The translations under genes and the position numbers were made by a program. The notes under the pieces were generated by a model. The model saw nothing but the letters and a program-made list of their open reading frames with translations. It had not been told where the DNA came from and did no database searches. A DNA stretch of 64,000 bases from Deltaproteobacteria bacterium (GTDB taxonomy: Bacteria > Myxococcota > Myxococcia > SLRQ01), in the NCBI GenBank assembly GCA_029210625.1, contig JARGFU010000003.1:213782-277781 (forward strand), given 5' to 3'. Below are positions 44,607 through 52,209 of this stretch, in pieces; position 1 is the first letter of the stretch; each line of letters begins with the position of its first letter.

Positions 44607-45008
44607 ATGCGGCGAATCCGGGTTGTAGCGGCGATGGTGGAGCAGGGGGGCAAGTACCTCATCACCCAGCGGCGCCCGGAGGCGACCCTGCCGCTGCTCT
44701 GGGAGTTCCCCGGCGGGCGGGTCGAGGACGGGGAGAGCGACGAGGATGCGCTCGCTCGCGAGCTCTCCGAGGAGATGGGCATCGAGGTCGAGGTGGGCGA
44801 GGAGATCATGGAGATCGAGCACGTCTACCCCGACTACCAGGTCGACTTCTGCGTCTACGCGGCGAGGATCATCAGCGGGGTGATCATCCACCGGCGGGTC
44901 CACGATCACCGCTGGGTGACCTCCCCGGAGCTCTCGGACTACGAGTTCCCGGGGGCCGACGCGCGGACGATGGATCTGCTGATCAAGGGTGAGCTCGGGG
45001 ACGCCTAG
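44607..45008 (+). CDS. Nudix hydrolase, MutT-like
   Basis: 133 residues. Nudix box GGRVEDGESDEDALARELSEEMGI fits Gx5Ex7REUxEExGU. The N-terminus RRIRVVAAMVEQGGKYLITQRRPE and PLLWEFPGG match MutT-type (8-oxo-dGTP) or CTP pyrophosphohydrolases, which clean damaged nucleotides. It lies between moaA and mobA but has no known link to molybdenum cofactor. Confidence 0.9.
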   Translation: MRRIRVVAAMVEQGGKYLITQRRPEATLPLLWEFPGGRVEDGESDEDALARELSEEMGIEVEVGEEIMEIEHVYPDYQVDFCVYAARIISGVIIHRRVHDHRWVTSPELSDYEFPGADARTMDLLIKGELGDA

Positions 45009-45028
45009 GGCTCGTTCTGATCGCCTCC

Positions 45029-45058
45029 GTACACGTCCACGTCCACGTACACGTGCAC
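45029..45058 (+). repeat. Five-unit GTNCAC hexamer array (leader of mobA)
   Basis: Units GTACAC, GTCCAC, GTCCAC, GTACAC, GTGCAC, then the tail GGCTTTTCCC (45059-45068), ending one base before ATG 45070. Same five-unit plan, orientation and tail as the array at 17660, although 27 kb away. Confidence 0.8.
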
Positions 45059-45069
45059 GGCTTTTCCCG

Positions 45070-45645
45070 ATGACCCGTCCCCCGATCACCACCGCCATCC
45101 TCGTCGGAGGCAAGAGCACCCGCATGGGCCAGGACAAGGCCCTGCTCGAGGTTGACGGCGTCGCCCTCGCGCAGCGGGCGGCGGGCCTTGCGGCGCCCTT
45201 CAGCGGCCGCGTCGTCCTCTGCGGAAGCCGGGACGACCTCGGTGACCTGGGCCCCGAGGTGCTGCCCGACCTTCACCCCGGAATGGGGCCTCTGGCGGGC
45301 CTGGAGGCGGCCCTCACGGCCTCGGAGACCGACTGGGTGCTGCTCCTCGCCTGCGACCTGCCGGGCCTGGACGCGGCGCTCCTCGAGGGGCTGCTCGGCC
45401 GGCTGGAGGGGGTGGGGGAGCACGACGCCGTCGCGGTCCGCAGCGCGCGGGGGCCCGAGCCCCTGGTCGCCCTCTACCACCGCCGCCTGCTGCCCGAGAT
45501 CGTCGAGCGCCTCGAGCGTGGTCAACGCGCCGTGCACCGGCTGCTGCTGGACGCGAAGACCCTCTGGCACGAGGTCGGCGCCGACCCGCGCGTGGCGAAC
45601 CTGAACACGCCGGCCGAGCTAGAGGCGTGGAAGAGCAACCACTAG
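45070..45645 (+). CDS. mobA: Molybdenum cofactor guanylyltransferase
   Basis: 191 residues from ATG 45070. The nucleotide-binding signature is ILVGGKSTRMGQDKALLE. Other blocks are MGPLAGLEAALTAS, LLLACDLPGLDAALL (catalytic-site Asp), PEPLVALYHRRLLPEI and the C-terminal ANLNTPAELEAW. It transfers GMP to molybdopterin to make the bis-MGD precursor used by DMSO-reductase-family enzymes. The ribosome site is occupied by the repeat tail GGCTTTTCCC, which is pyrimidine-rich, so translation may be weak or controlled. Confidence 0.93.
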   Translation: MTRPPITTAILVGGKSTRMGQDKALLEVDGVALAQRAAGLAAPFSGRVVLCGSRDDLGDLGPEVLPDLHPGMGPLAGLEAALTASETDWVLLLACDLPGLDAALLEGLLGRLEGVGEHDAVAVRSARGPEPLVALYHRRLLPEIVERLERGQRAVHRLLLDAKTLWHEVGADPRVANLNTPAELEAWKSNH

Positions 45646-45671
45646 CTCGAAGCTCACAGCTCGAAGCTCAC
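45644..45671. repeat. Perfect tandem 14-bp repeat after mobA
   Basis: AGCTCGAAGCTCAC occurs twice in a row, overlapping the mobA stop codon. Each unit holds a near-palindromic AGCTCGAAGCT. It lies between convergent genes. Confidence 0.7.
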
Positions 45672-45681
45672 AACCCCCTGG

Positions 45682-46305
45682 CTACCAGACGACCTCGCCG
45701 ATCACCTCGCCCGTGCGCGCGCTGGTCAGCCGCAGGCCCTTGAAGGTCGCCGCGATGCCCTCGGCGTCCTCGTCGCCGGGGCGCTTCGCCTTCCAGGCGG
45801 ACTTCACCTTGAAGAGCAGCTCCATCTTCACGTTGCCCGAGCGCAGCTGCAGCTCGAGGTTCCGGCGGTTCAGGTCCTCGGGGGGCTCGATCGTGAAGGG
45901 GAGCAGCCGCATCCGCGGACTGCCGCCCTTGTCGAACTTCGGCGCCTTGTCCTTGCACAGGCCGTAGCCGGCGGCGTCGAAGAAGGGGGTGACCGCCATG
46001 CGCAGCGCCCCGGAGGGGAGCTCGCCGGCCACCTGCACCAGCTGGCCGTGGCTGTCCGAGAGGCGGACGTGCAGCAGCTTGCCGGCGAACTTCTGCCGGG
46101 CCTTCTGGGTGCTCGCCCGGCAGTCGCGGACCTCGAACGGGTCACCCTTGCAGACGCCCACGTAGTTCTTCAGGAAGTTGCCCAGGCTCTCGATCTTCTC
46201 GGCCTTCTCCTTGAGGTCCTCGAAGGAGGCCCCGCCGGCCTCGGCCTTCAGCGGTGCGACGAGGAGAATCGGGAGGGCGAGCGCGGTGAGCAGCGTGTTG
46301 TTCAT
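45682..46305 (-). CDS. Exported protein of unknown function
   Basis: 207 residues. Signal peptide MNNTLLTALALPILLVAPLKAEA. The mature part starts with a short helix (SFEDLKEKAEKIESLGNFLKNYVG), then three conserved-looking Cys (GVCKGD, RDCRAS, GLCKDK) and a beta-rich C-terminus (NLELQLRSGNVKMELLFKVKSAW, ATFKGLRLTSARTGEVIGEVVW). I do not recognise a family. It is monocistronic and convergent with mobA. Confidence 0.65.
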   Translation of the reverse strand: MNNTLLTALALPILLVAPLKAEAGGASFEDLKEKAEKIESLGNFLKNYVGVCKGDPFEVRDCRASTQKARQKFAGKLLHVRLSDSHGQLVQVAGELPSGALRMAVTPFFDAAGYGLCKDKAPKFDKGGSPRMRLLPFTIEPPEDLNRRNLELQLRSGNVKMELLFKVKSAWKAKRPGDEDAEGIAATFKGLRLTSARTGEVIGEVVW

Positions 46306-46391
46306 GGGCAGCGATGATGTCAGGCGTAACAGGGTTGCTGCAATCGGGTGATGATTTTGACTACATCCCCCTACCTGGGAAGCTGGAGTCC

Positions 46392-46754
46392 ATGAGCCCC
46401 AGCGAGAACCCCGAGCGCCGCTACACTCCCCGCTTCGACAAGGCCTTCCCGGTCTTCCTCTCCGGCGACCGGGGCGTCACCTACGGCGTCGCCCGCAACG
46501 TCAGCGAGGGTGGGATGTACGTCGAGCTCGCCGACGCGGAGCCCCTCGGCTCGAGCGTCACCGTCACCTTCGCCTGGCCGGGCTCCAACGCCGAGATGAG
46601 CGTCGAGGCGGAGGTCCGCTACACCGCCGCGATCAACTTCGGTGGAGAGGGCGAGGGCCTCCGGGCCATCTGCGGGGTGGGGCTGCGCTTCGTCCGCTTC
46701 CTCGAGCGCGACCTCTACGACACCGCCGCGCCCGAGCTCGGCGCGATGCACTAG
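46392..46754 (+). CDS. PilZ domain protein (cyclic di-GMP receiver)
   Basis: 120 residues from ATG 46392. The binding motif is RRYTPR (RxxxR) followed by NVSEGGMYVEL (N/DxSxGG), then a PilZ barrel (GSSVTVTFAWPG, AEVRYTA, CGVGLRFVRF). All key residues for cyclic di-GMP binding are present. It is a single-domain protein that probably acts by partner binding. The last four bases overlap the stop of the convergent gene at 46751. Confidence 0.88.
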   Translation: MSPSENPERRYTPRFDKAFPVFLSGDRGVTYGVARNVSEGGMYVELADAEPLGSSVTVTFAWPGSNAEMSVEAEVRYTAAINFGGEGEGLRAICGVGLRFVRFLERDLYDTAAPELGAMH

Positions 46755-47929
46755 GACGGGCGCTTCTTCGGGAGGCGCGGCACCTCGGGCACCCGCAGGA
46801 TGCCCTCCCGCATCGCCTCGACCATCTCGGGGTAGCCCAGCACCAGCTGGACCCGGTCCACGGCCAGCAGGCTGCCGAGGGGCAGGGAGACCTCGCCGCC
46901 GCTCTCCTCCCGGTGGGTGGCGCTGTGTTCGCTCTGGCGTCGATAGCCGAAGGGCGCCGAGGACTCGATCCGCACCTCGCCCTCCTCGCCGGGGCGCAGC
47001 TTCACCTCGACCGGGACCAGGTCGCGCAGCTCGAGGAGGTCCGCGACCGAGATCTCCGGCCGCCGGAAGGCCGCCGCGAGCTGCCGCACGACCGCCGCGC
47101 CGCCCTCGTCCCGCAGCAGCTCCCGCAGGGGCCGCCGCTCGCGGGTCCCCACCGGCACCACCTGCCAGGAGGGGCTCGCGATCGAGGCCGGATCCGCGTC
47201 CTCGATCCGGTACATCAGCTGCAGCTCGTCGGGGATGCGGCGCCTCCGGCGGGCGCCGAGCTGTACGAAGAGGAGCAGCAGCCCGGGGAGGAGCAGGAGC
47301 AGGCGCGGCTCGAGCAGGCCGCCCACGCCGGCCTCGAGCAGCTCCTCGGGGCGGGGGTCCGAGGGCACGCTCCAGTAGCGGGTGGCGTCGCTGGTGGCGA
47401 GGGTCCCCTCCACCGTGCGGATGGCGGCGCGCAGGTGGTGCGGTCCGAGGACCGCCGGCTTGAAGGGCATCATCATCGCCATGGGCCGGGAGATCCCGAT
47501 CCCCGGCTCGGCCAGGGCGAAGGCCTCGCCCGCCTCGGCGGTCTCCAGCACCAGCTGGCAGGCCTGAACGGCGCAGGCCGCCGGCACCCGGTCCACCGAG
47601 AGGTAGACGTAGGTGTCCCGGCCCACGGCCAGGTCCAGGTTCAGCGAGCCCACCCGGACCTTCCCCTCGCCCCCGGCCAGGTGCTCCCGCTCCCGCCAGC
47701 GCCGCAGCGTGTTCGGGGCGACCTCCTGGACCGTGAGCTGGGGCGGGGGACCGCTCGCCGGTGGCGCGAGGACCGCCCAGCCGCCCAGCCCGCCGAGGCA
47801 GAGCGCCCCGATCATCGCCCACCGCAGGAGGTGGCCCGCCGGGGCCTCGTCCAGCCAGTCGCGCAAGGCGCGCAGCCTGTGACGGATCGAGGCCATTCCG
47901 GATCGAAGGACACCCATGAACAGGAACAT
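46751..47929 (-). CDS. Two-membrane-segment protein of unknown function
   Basis: 392 residues from ATG 47929; later ATGs (47917, 47896) are possible and no start has a clear ribosome site. A membrane helix at about 37-54 (MIGALCLGGLGGWAVL) precedes a periplasmic PEGA-like or beta-sandwich part with a Cys pair (CAVQAC; VGRDTYVYLSVDRVPAA). A second hydrophobic segment (LLLLLPGLLLLFVQL, about 205) is followed by RRRRR and a cytoplasmic domain of about 170 residues with KLRPGEEGEVRIESSAPFGYRR. Topology therefore suggests a transmembrane signalling or anchoring protein. Family not recognised. Confidence 0.65.
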   Translation of the reverse strand: MFLFMGVLRSGMASIRHRLRALRDWLDEAPAGHLLRWAMIGALCLGGLGGWAVLAPPASGPPPQLTVQEVAPNTLRRWREREHLAGGEGKVRVGSLNLDLAVGRDTYVYLSVDRVPAACAVQACQLVLETAEAGEAFALAEPGIGISRPMAMMMPFKPAVLGPHHLRAAIRTVEGTLATSDATRYWSVPSDPRPEELLEAGVGGLLEPRLLLLLPGLLLLFVQLGARRRRRIPDELQLMYRIEDADPASIASPSWQVVPVGTRERRPLRELLRDEGGAAVVRQLAAAFRRPEISVADLLELRDLVPVEVKLRPGEEGEVRIESSAPFGYRRQSEHSATHREESGGEVSLPLGSLLAVDRVQLVLGYPEMVEAMREGILRVPEVPRLPKKRPS

Positions 47930-47983
47930 GTTCCCCGATCGGTCCCCCCGCCCGCAACCGGCCTCCGGAGCGAATGCGCCCTC

Positions 47984-48013
47984 TTGTGGGCGCCGACCCC
48001 GCCATGCTAGTAA
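47984..48013 (+). promoter_or_regulatory. Probable promoter of tRNA-Thr
   Basis: TTGTGG (47984-47989), an 18-bp spacer ending in the extended -10 TGC, then TAGTAA (48008-48013), about 17 bp before the mature tRNA. Moderate match. Confidence 0.45.
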
Positions 48014-48029
48014 CGCCGCTCTCGAATAG

Positions 48030-48105
48030 GCCGGCGTAGCTCAGTTGGTAGAGCAGCTGATTCGTAATCAGCAGGTCACCCGTTCAAGTCGGGTCGCCGG
48101 CTCCA
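48030..48105 (+). tRNA. tRNA-Thr, anticodon CGT
   Basis: A complete cloverleaf: acceptor GCCGGCG (48030-48036) with CGCCGGC (48095-48101), D-arm GCTC/GAGC, anticodon stem GCTGA/TCAGC around loop TTCGTAA, and T-arm ACCCG/CGGGT with TTCAAGT. Discriminator T and an encoded CCA (48103-48105) follow. It decodes ACG. There is no intron and no sign of an integrated element at its 3' end. Confidence 0.97.
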
Positions 48106-48205
48106 GTTCCTCGGAGGCCTCGCATGCGTGCGGGGCCTTCGGTTTTCCGTCCGCCTTGCGGTAGGTTACCCGGGTTCGCTTGGAGGGGGCTCCGGGGGGC
48201 GAGAG

Positions 48206-49657
48206 ATGATGGGGCGCAGTGGGTACACGCTCGCGGGGCGGAGAGGTCGGCGTCCGTCGCGAGGGCCGGTGGGTGTCTCGTTGCTGCTGCCCTTGCTGCT
48301 GCTGGCCGCGGCCTGCGTCACGGCGGATCCGGCGAAGCCGCCGCAGAAGCACGCCGAGGTGCCGGCCACCGACTTCTCGGAGATGCGGGAGTGCAAGGGC
48401 TGCCACGCGACGATCTACGAGCAGCACGCCGAGTCGATGCACGCGACGGCGTACACGAACCCGGTCTTCCTGGCGCAGTACTACGACCTCTTCATGTCGC
48501 GGCTGCACGAGAACCCGGCGGCCTTCGCGGACGAGCCCGACTGCCTCGCCTGTCACGCCCCCGTCGCCTTCCTGCGAAACCGCTACCTCGGTCAGCACGG
48601 AGCGGAGGGGACGGGAGACGAGGCGGGGGCCTGCGCCTCCTGCCACGGGGGCGCGACGCAGGTGGTCGGCGCCTCGGAGGAGGGCGTCGCCTGCGACTTC
48701 TGCCACCGCATCCAGGGCTTCGCCGACGAGGTGGCGGGGAACGGCAACTACCTCGCCAGCCCGGGGCAGCCGAAGTTCGGGCCGCTGAAGACCGAGACGG
48801 GCTGGCACCACGCCTACAGCGAGCTCCAGACCCGGAGCGAGTTCTGCGCCATCTGCCACAGCTCCCACAACCGCCTGGGCCTCGCGCTCCGGACGACCTT
48901 CGACGAGTGGAAGGAGAGCCGCTTCGCCCGCGAGGGCATCCAGTGCCAGGACTGCCACATGAACGCCAACGGCTTCCTCACCGAGGGCAAGGCGGTCTAC
49001 GAGAAGGGCAAGGCGGCGCAGATGACCCTGGGCAGCGCGCCGGTGCGGGAGCGCCTCTACACCCACCGCTTCTACGGCGCGCACTCGGCCTCGCAGGTCG
49101 AGGGGGCCCTGGAGCTCGAGATCTGGATCCAGGCGCCCGAGATCCGCCCGGGCAAGCAGCAGCAGGTGATGGTGCGGGTCTTCAACGACAAGACCGGCCA
49201 CAAGATGCCCTCCGGCAGCGCCGAGCTGCGGGTGGTCTACCTCGACGTGCTGGCGAAGACCGAGCAGGGGGACTTCCCCCTGCGCTGCGGCGGCAAGCTC
49301 GAGCCCCAGGGCCGCAGCGACGCCGGGAGCTCGGAGGCGATCTACGGCGGGAAGATCCCGCCCGGCCGGCGCCTCTACCACGCCGTGGTCGTGGACCAGG
49401 CGGGCGAGCGCACCTTCTCGCTCTTCGACGCGGCGAAGATGGTCTTCGACAACCGCCTGGAGGCCGGCGAGGTCCGCAACGAGACCTACTACCTGAGGCT
49501 CCCGGAGGAGGTCCGGGGCGAGGTGACCATCGAGGCCTCGCTCTACTACCTCCGCTACCCGGAGGTCTTCGCGCGTCAGCTCGAGGTGCCCGCCTTCGAG
49601 CCAGTGCGCTTCGCCTCCGCCGAGAAGCGGACCACGGTCGCCGTCCCCGAGGAATAG
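48206..49657 (+). CDS. Hexahaem cytochrome c lipoprotein (cytochrome c554-like)
   Basis: About 483 residues from the ATG pair at 48206/48209. A lipobox LLLAAAC follows an Arg-rich start. Six haem motifs are visible: CKGCH, CLACH, CASCH, CDFCH, CAICH and CQDCH, all in the first 270 residues and spaced as in the cytochrome c554 family. The C-terminal half has an Ig-like domain with NDKTGHKMPSGSAELRV, seen in multihaem cytochromes that bind electrons at the outer membrane. It should be an envelope-anchored electron carrier. It is alone behind the tRNA, so its electron partner is unknown; the octahaem protein at 40584 is a candidate by inference. Confidence 0.88.
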   Translation: MMGRSGYTLAGRRGRRPSRGPVGVSLLLPLLLLAAACVTADPAKPPQKHAEVPATDFSEMRECKGCHATIYEQHAESMHATAYTNPVFLAQYYDLFMSRLHENPAAFADEPDCLACHAPVAFLRNRYLGQHGAEGTGDEAGACASCHGGATQVVGASEEGVACDFCHRIQGFADEVAGNGNYLASPGQPKFGPLKTETGWHHAYSELQTRSEFCAICHSSHNRLGLALRTTFDEWKESRFAREGIQCQDCHMNANGFLTEGKAVYEKGKAAQMTLGSAPVRERLYTHRFYGAHSASQVEGALELEIWIQAPEIRPGKQQQVMVRVFNDKTGHKMPSGSAELRVVYLDVLAKTEQGDFPLRCGGKLEPQGRSDAGSSEAIYGGKIPPGRRLYHAVVVDQAGERTFSLFDAAKMVFDNRLEAGEVRNETYYLRLPEEVRGEVTIEASLYYLRYPEVFARQLEVPAFEPVRFASAEKRTTVAVPEE

Positions 49658-49694
49658 CCCGGAACGGGGGCGGCCGGCGGCGCGCCGCGGAACT

Positions 49695-50297
49695 TCAGGG
49701 TCCGGCGCCGGGGCCGGGGGGCCGGGGGGCGACGCCGGTGTCCTGCAGGCGCTGGAGGACGCCCTGCACCAGGCTCTGGTGGCCCTTGATGATCTCGACG
49801 AGTTGCGGCGCCTGGGCCGGGCACTCCCGCCGGAAGCCCTCGAGGATCGAGGGGGCCTCGGCGGCGGCCTTCTGGCTCTCCAGCATCGCCTCGAGGAAGC
49901 GGGGCGTGGCGAGGCGGGTGGCCTCCTGCTGCTGCTCCTTCGAGTAGCGAGGCAGGAGCTTGAAGAAGCGGTCGGCGTCGCGCAGGCTGTCCTGGTTCGC
50001 GCGCACGAAGTACTCGGTGAGGCGGGTGAGGCGAGCCTGGCAGTCGCCGCTCGCGTCGGTCATCTCGTCGACGAAGCCGACGAAGGTGCCGCCCTGGGTG
50101 GAGACCCCGACCAGGAGCGTGGCGAACTCGGCGACGGTGGGGAGGGCGACCCCGCCGGGGGTGATGGGCCGCTCCGACGCGAGGTCCGTGGCCGCGGTCG
50201 CCGGCTTCGCGGCGGCGGCGGGCTGCTCTGCAGGCTTCTCGGCGCAGCCGGGGAGGGTGAGGAGGAGCAGGAGGAGGAGTGCGGCGCGGACTCTCAC
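49695..50297 (-). CDS. Lipoprotein of unknown function
   Basis: 200 residues. Lipobox LLTLPGC (Cys about 18), a linker of Ala/Pro/Lys (about 20-45), then an all-helical domain with one Cys pair (GDCQARLTRL and RRECPAQAPQL) and DADRFFKLLPRYSKEQQQEATRLATPRFLEAM. It ends in a Pro/Gly tail. It starts 7 bp downstream of a PilZ gene on the same strand, so the two may be coexpressed. Family not recognised. Confidence 0.65.
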   Translation of the reverse strand: MRVRAALLLLLLLTLPGCAEKPAEQPAAAAKPATAATDLASERPITPGGVALPTVAEFATLLVGVSTQGGTFVGFVDEMTDASGDCQARLTRLTEYFVRANQDSLRDADRFFKLLPRYSKEQQQEATRLATPRFLEAMLESQKAAAEAPSILEGFRRECPAQAPQLVEIIKGHQSLVQGVLQRLQDTGVAPRPPGPGAGP

Positions 50298-50304
50298 GGT
50301 GGCT

Positions 50305-50643
50305 TCAGTCCTCCTCGGCGGCGTGCACCCGCAGCAGGGCGGCGACGAAGTCTGGGTTGGGGTCGATGAAGCGGACCCCCATCCCCGGGGTCTCGCCGTC
50401 GATCCGATCGAGGTCGTACTCGTTGGCCCGCACGACCTCGCCGGCCAGCTCGAAGTTTCCGGCCTCGTCCTCGAGGAGGGGGGTGAGCAGGACCTTCTTG
50501 CCCGGCGCCAGGGGCATCACGGTCTCGATGTAGCAGCCGGTCTCGGAGATGTCGTGGACGGGTCCGGACATGTAGCCTTCGCCGTCGTCGTACACGACCT
50601 CGAAGCGCAGCGCGTAGCGGCGGGTCTTCCTGTCTTCGCTCAT
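50305..50643 (-). CDS. PilZ domain protein (second copy)
   Basis: 112 residues. RRYALR near residue 8 and HDISETGCYIET give the RxxxR and DxSxxG cyclic di-GMP motifs; the second motif has T-G in place of G-G, so affinity may be altered. GMGVRFIDPNPDFVAALL completes the domain. It lies 7 bp upstream of a lipoprotein gene. Confidence 0.83.
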   Translation of the reverse strand: MSEDRKTRRYALRFEVVYDDGEGYMSGPVHDISETGCYIETVMPLAPGKKVLLTPLLEDEAGNFELAGEVVRANEYDLDRIDGETPGMGVRFIDPNPDFVAALLRVHAAEED

Positions 50644-50720
50644 CCGTCCCTCCCGCCCGTACTCTACCTTTTTGGGCCCTCTGTCCCGAAGTGTCAGTGG
50701 GGTGTGCGATACTCTCCCAC

Positions 50721-50990
50721 ATGCCCCACTCGAACAGACGCCGTCAGGGGGCGCAGGGTCGCAACTACAAGGTGGTCTTCCACTACCGGGAGCCCACCTG
50801 GGAGGCGCGCCACGGGAGGCGCGAGCATCCCTTCCGCATCTCCTTCGAGGTGGTCGCCATCGACCACGATCACGCCCAGGAGAAGGCGCGGGGTGAGCTT
50901 TTGAAGATGCGCGCCAACTCCGGGGTCTCGTGGATCATCCAGATCGAGCGGACGATGATCACCGAGCTCGAGGCGCGCGCCAGCGCCTGA
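50721..50990 (+). CDS. Small conserved-looking cytosolic protein, unknown
   Basis: 89 residues from ATG 50721 (frame open to 50691). A basic N-terminus (PHSNRRRQGAQGRN) is followed by a regular alpha/beta pattern: YKVVFHYREPTWEAR, FRISFEVVAIDHDHAQEKARGELL, SWIIQIERTMI. The codon use fits the genome. No family recognised; the fold could be a small RNA- or metal-binding module (several His in AIDHDHAQ). Confidence 0.55.
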   Translation: MPHSNRRRQGAQGRNYKVVFHYREPTWEARHGRREHPFRISFEVVAIDHDHAQEKARGELLKMRANSGVSWIIQIERTMITELEARASA

Positions 50991-51078
50991 AGCCGACCCG
51001 GCCCCCGCCATCGAATCGCCGCGCCCGGGAACAAGGCCGCCGCCTCGTGTGTCCTCTCCTCGAGAAGAGGAGAGAGAC

Positions 51079-51633
51079 ATGGCCGTGCCCGCCGCGATGC
51101 AGACCCTTCCCCTCGAGCCCTCGACCCCCGCGCGGGACGAGCCCGGACTGATGGGCCGCAAGCGAACCTGGGCCCGGGACTTCGCCCTGGTCGGCGGGGT
51201 CACCGGCGCCCTCGCGCCCCTCGCGGTCTACGCGGGCTTCCCGGCGCTCTACTACGGCCTCACCGGGCTCGGCGGGCTGGTGGCGGGCGCCGCCCTCGGC
51301 GGCCTGCTGCCCTGGCTGCTCGGCCGCCGCGCCCGCAAGGTGCCGGTGGTGGGCCTCCTGGCCGCCGGCCCGCTGGTCGGGGCCCTCTGGGGTGGGCTCG
51401 CCGGCCTCGCCGGATCGATCGTCTTCCTCGGTGATCACCACTCCCTCGATCTGGGCTTCCTCTCGGTGGCCTTCGGGGCGGTCGCCGGGGCGGTGCAGTT
51501 CGGCTGGCTCTGGATCCCCTACACGGTGAAGCGCGCCCGCAAGAAGCGCACCTGGCCACTCGTCGCCGGGGCGCTGGCGCTGGCGCCGGCGATGGGGTGG
51601 GCCGCGATGGCCGTGGTGCGCTTCTTCTTCTAG
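51079..51633 (+). CDS. Multi-pass membrane protein, unknown
   Basis: 184 residues from ATG 51079 behind AGAGAGA. A soluble N-terminus of about 40 residues, then four or five Gly/Ala/Leu-rich helices (FALVGGVTGALAPLAVYAGFP, LTGLGGLVAGAALGGLLPWLLG, VGLLAAGPLVGALWGGLAGLAGSIV, LGFLSVAFGAVAGAVQFGWLW, PLVAGALALAPAMGWAAMAVV). Gly-zipper-like spacing suggests tight helix packing. No recognisable transport motif. Confidence 0.7.
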   Translation: MAVPAAMQTLPLEPSTPARDEPGLMGRKRTWARDFALVGGVTGALAPLAVYAGFPALYYGLTGLGGLVAGAALGGLLPWLLGRRARKVPVVGLLAAGPLVGALWGGLAGLAGSIVFLGDHHSLDLGFLSVAFGAVAGAVQFGWLWIPYTVKRARKKRTWPLVAGALALAPAMGWAAMAVVRFFF

Positions 51634-51685
51634 ACGGAAGCGCTGCGGCGTGGTGCATAGGGTGTCCCTCGAAAGGAGGCTCCCC

Positions 51686-52123
51686 ATGCCCTCGAACCAT
51701 GAGCTCTTCTGGAGCGCCGAGCGCTTCGCGGTGGTCGGCAACCGCGAGGCCCGCACCTTCCCGATCCTCACCTTCCGCGGCCTGAAGAACCTCGGCAAGA
51801 CCGCCATCCCGGTGGACCCGAGTCAGGCGCAGGTGGACGGCGAGACGGCCTACGACGATCTCGCCTCGATCCCCGGGGGCGTCGAGGCCGTGGTGCTGGA
51901 GGTGCCGCCGGAGGAGACCGCCGGCTGGATCCAGCAGGCGGCCGAGCTCGGGGTGAAGGACGTCTGGGTCCACATGAAGCGCGAGACCCCCGAGGCGATC
52001 GCGCTCGCGGAGGAGAAGGGCATCAACCTGCGCACCGGCACCTGCGCGGTGATGTACGTGACCCCGGGCTTCACCTTCCACTCGATCCACCGCGGCCTGC
52101 GGAAGCTCTCGGGCAACTACTGA
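51686..52123 (+). CDS. CoA-binding (YccU-like) protein
   Basis: 145 residues from ATG 51686 behind AAAGGAGG. A Rossmann-like CoA-binding domain: FAVVGNREARTFPILTFRGLKNLGK, VDPSQAQVDGETAYDDLASIPGGVEAVVLEVPPEETA, and VWVHMKRETPEAIALAEEKGINLRTGTCAVMYV. It matches the single-domain YccU family; no ligase domain. Likely binds CoA or an acyl-CoA. Confidence 0.87.
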   Translation: MPSNHELFWSAERFAVVGNREARTFPILTFRGLKNLGKTAIPVDPSQAQVDGETAYDDLASIPGGVEAVVLEVPPEETAGWIQQAAELGVKDVWVHMKRETPEAIALAEEKGINLRTGTCAVMYVTPGFTFHSIHRGLRKLSGNY

Positions 52124-52209
52124 CGCGGCGCAGCACCGTGACCGAACCGTGACGGGTCCATGACGGCCTCCTGACCCCCGGAAGATCCGGGCGGCGCTAT
52201 GCGTGGAGT

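Noticed and set aside
48030..48105. tRNA-Thr as an attachment site for an integrated element
   Set aside because: No integrase gene and no second copy of the tRNA 3' end were seen downstream in the window.
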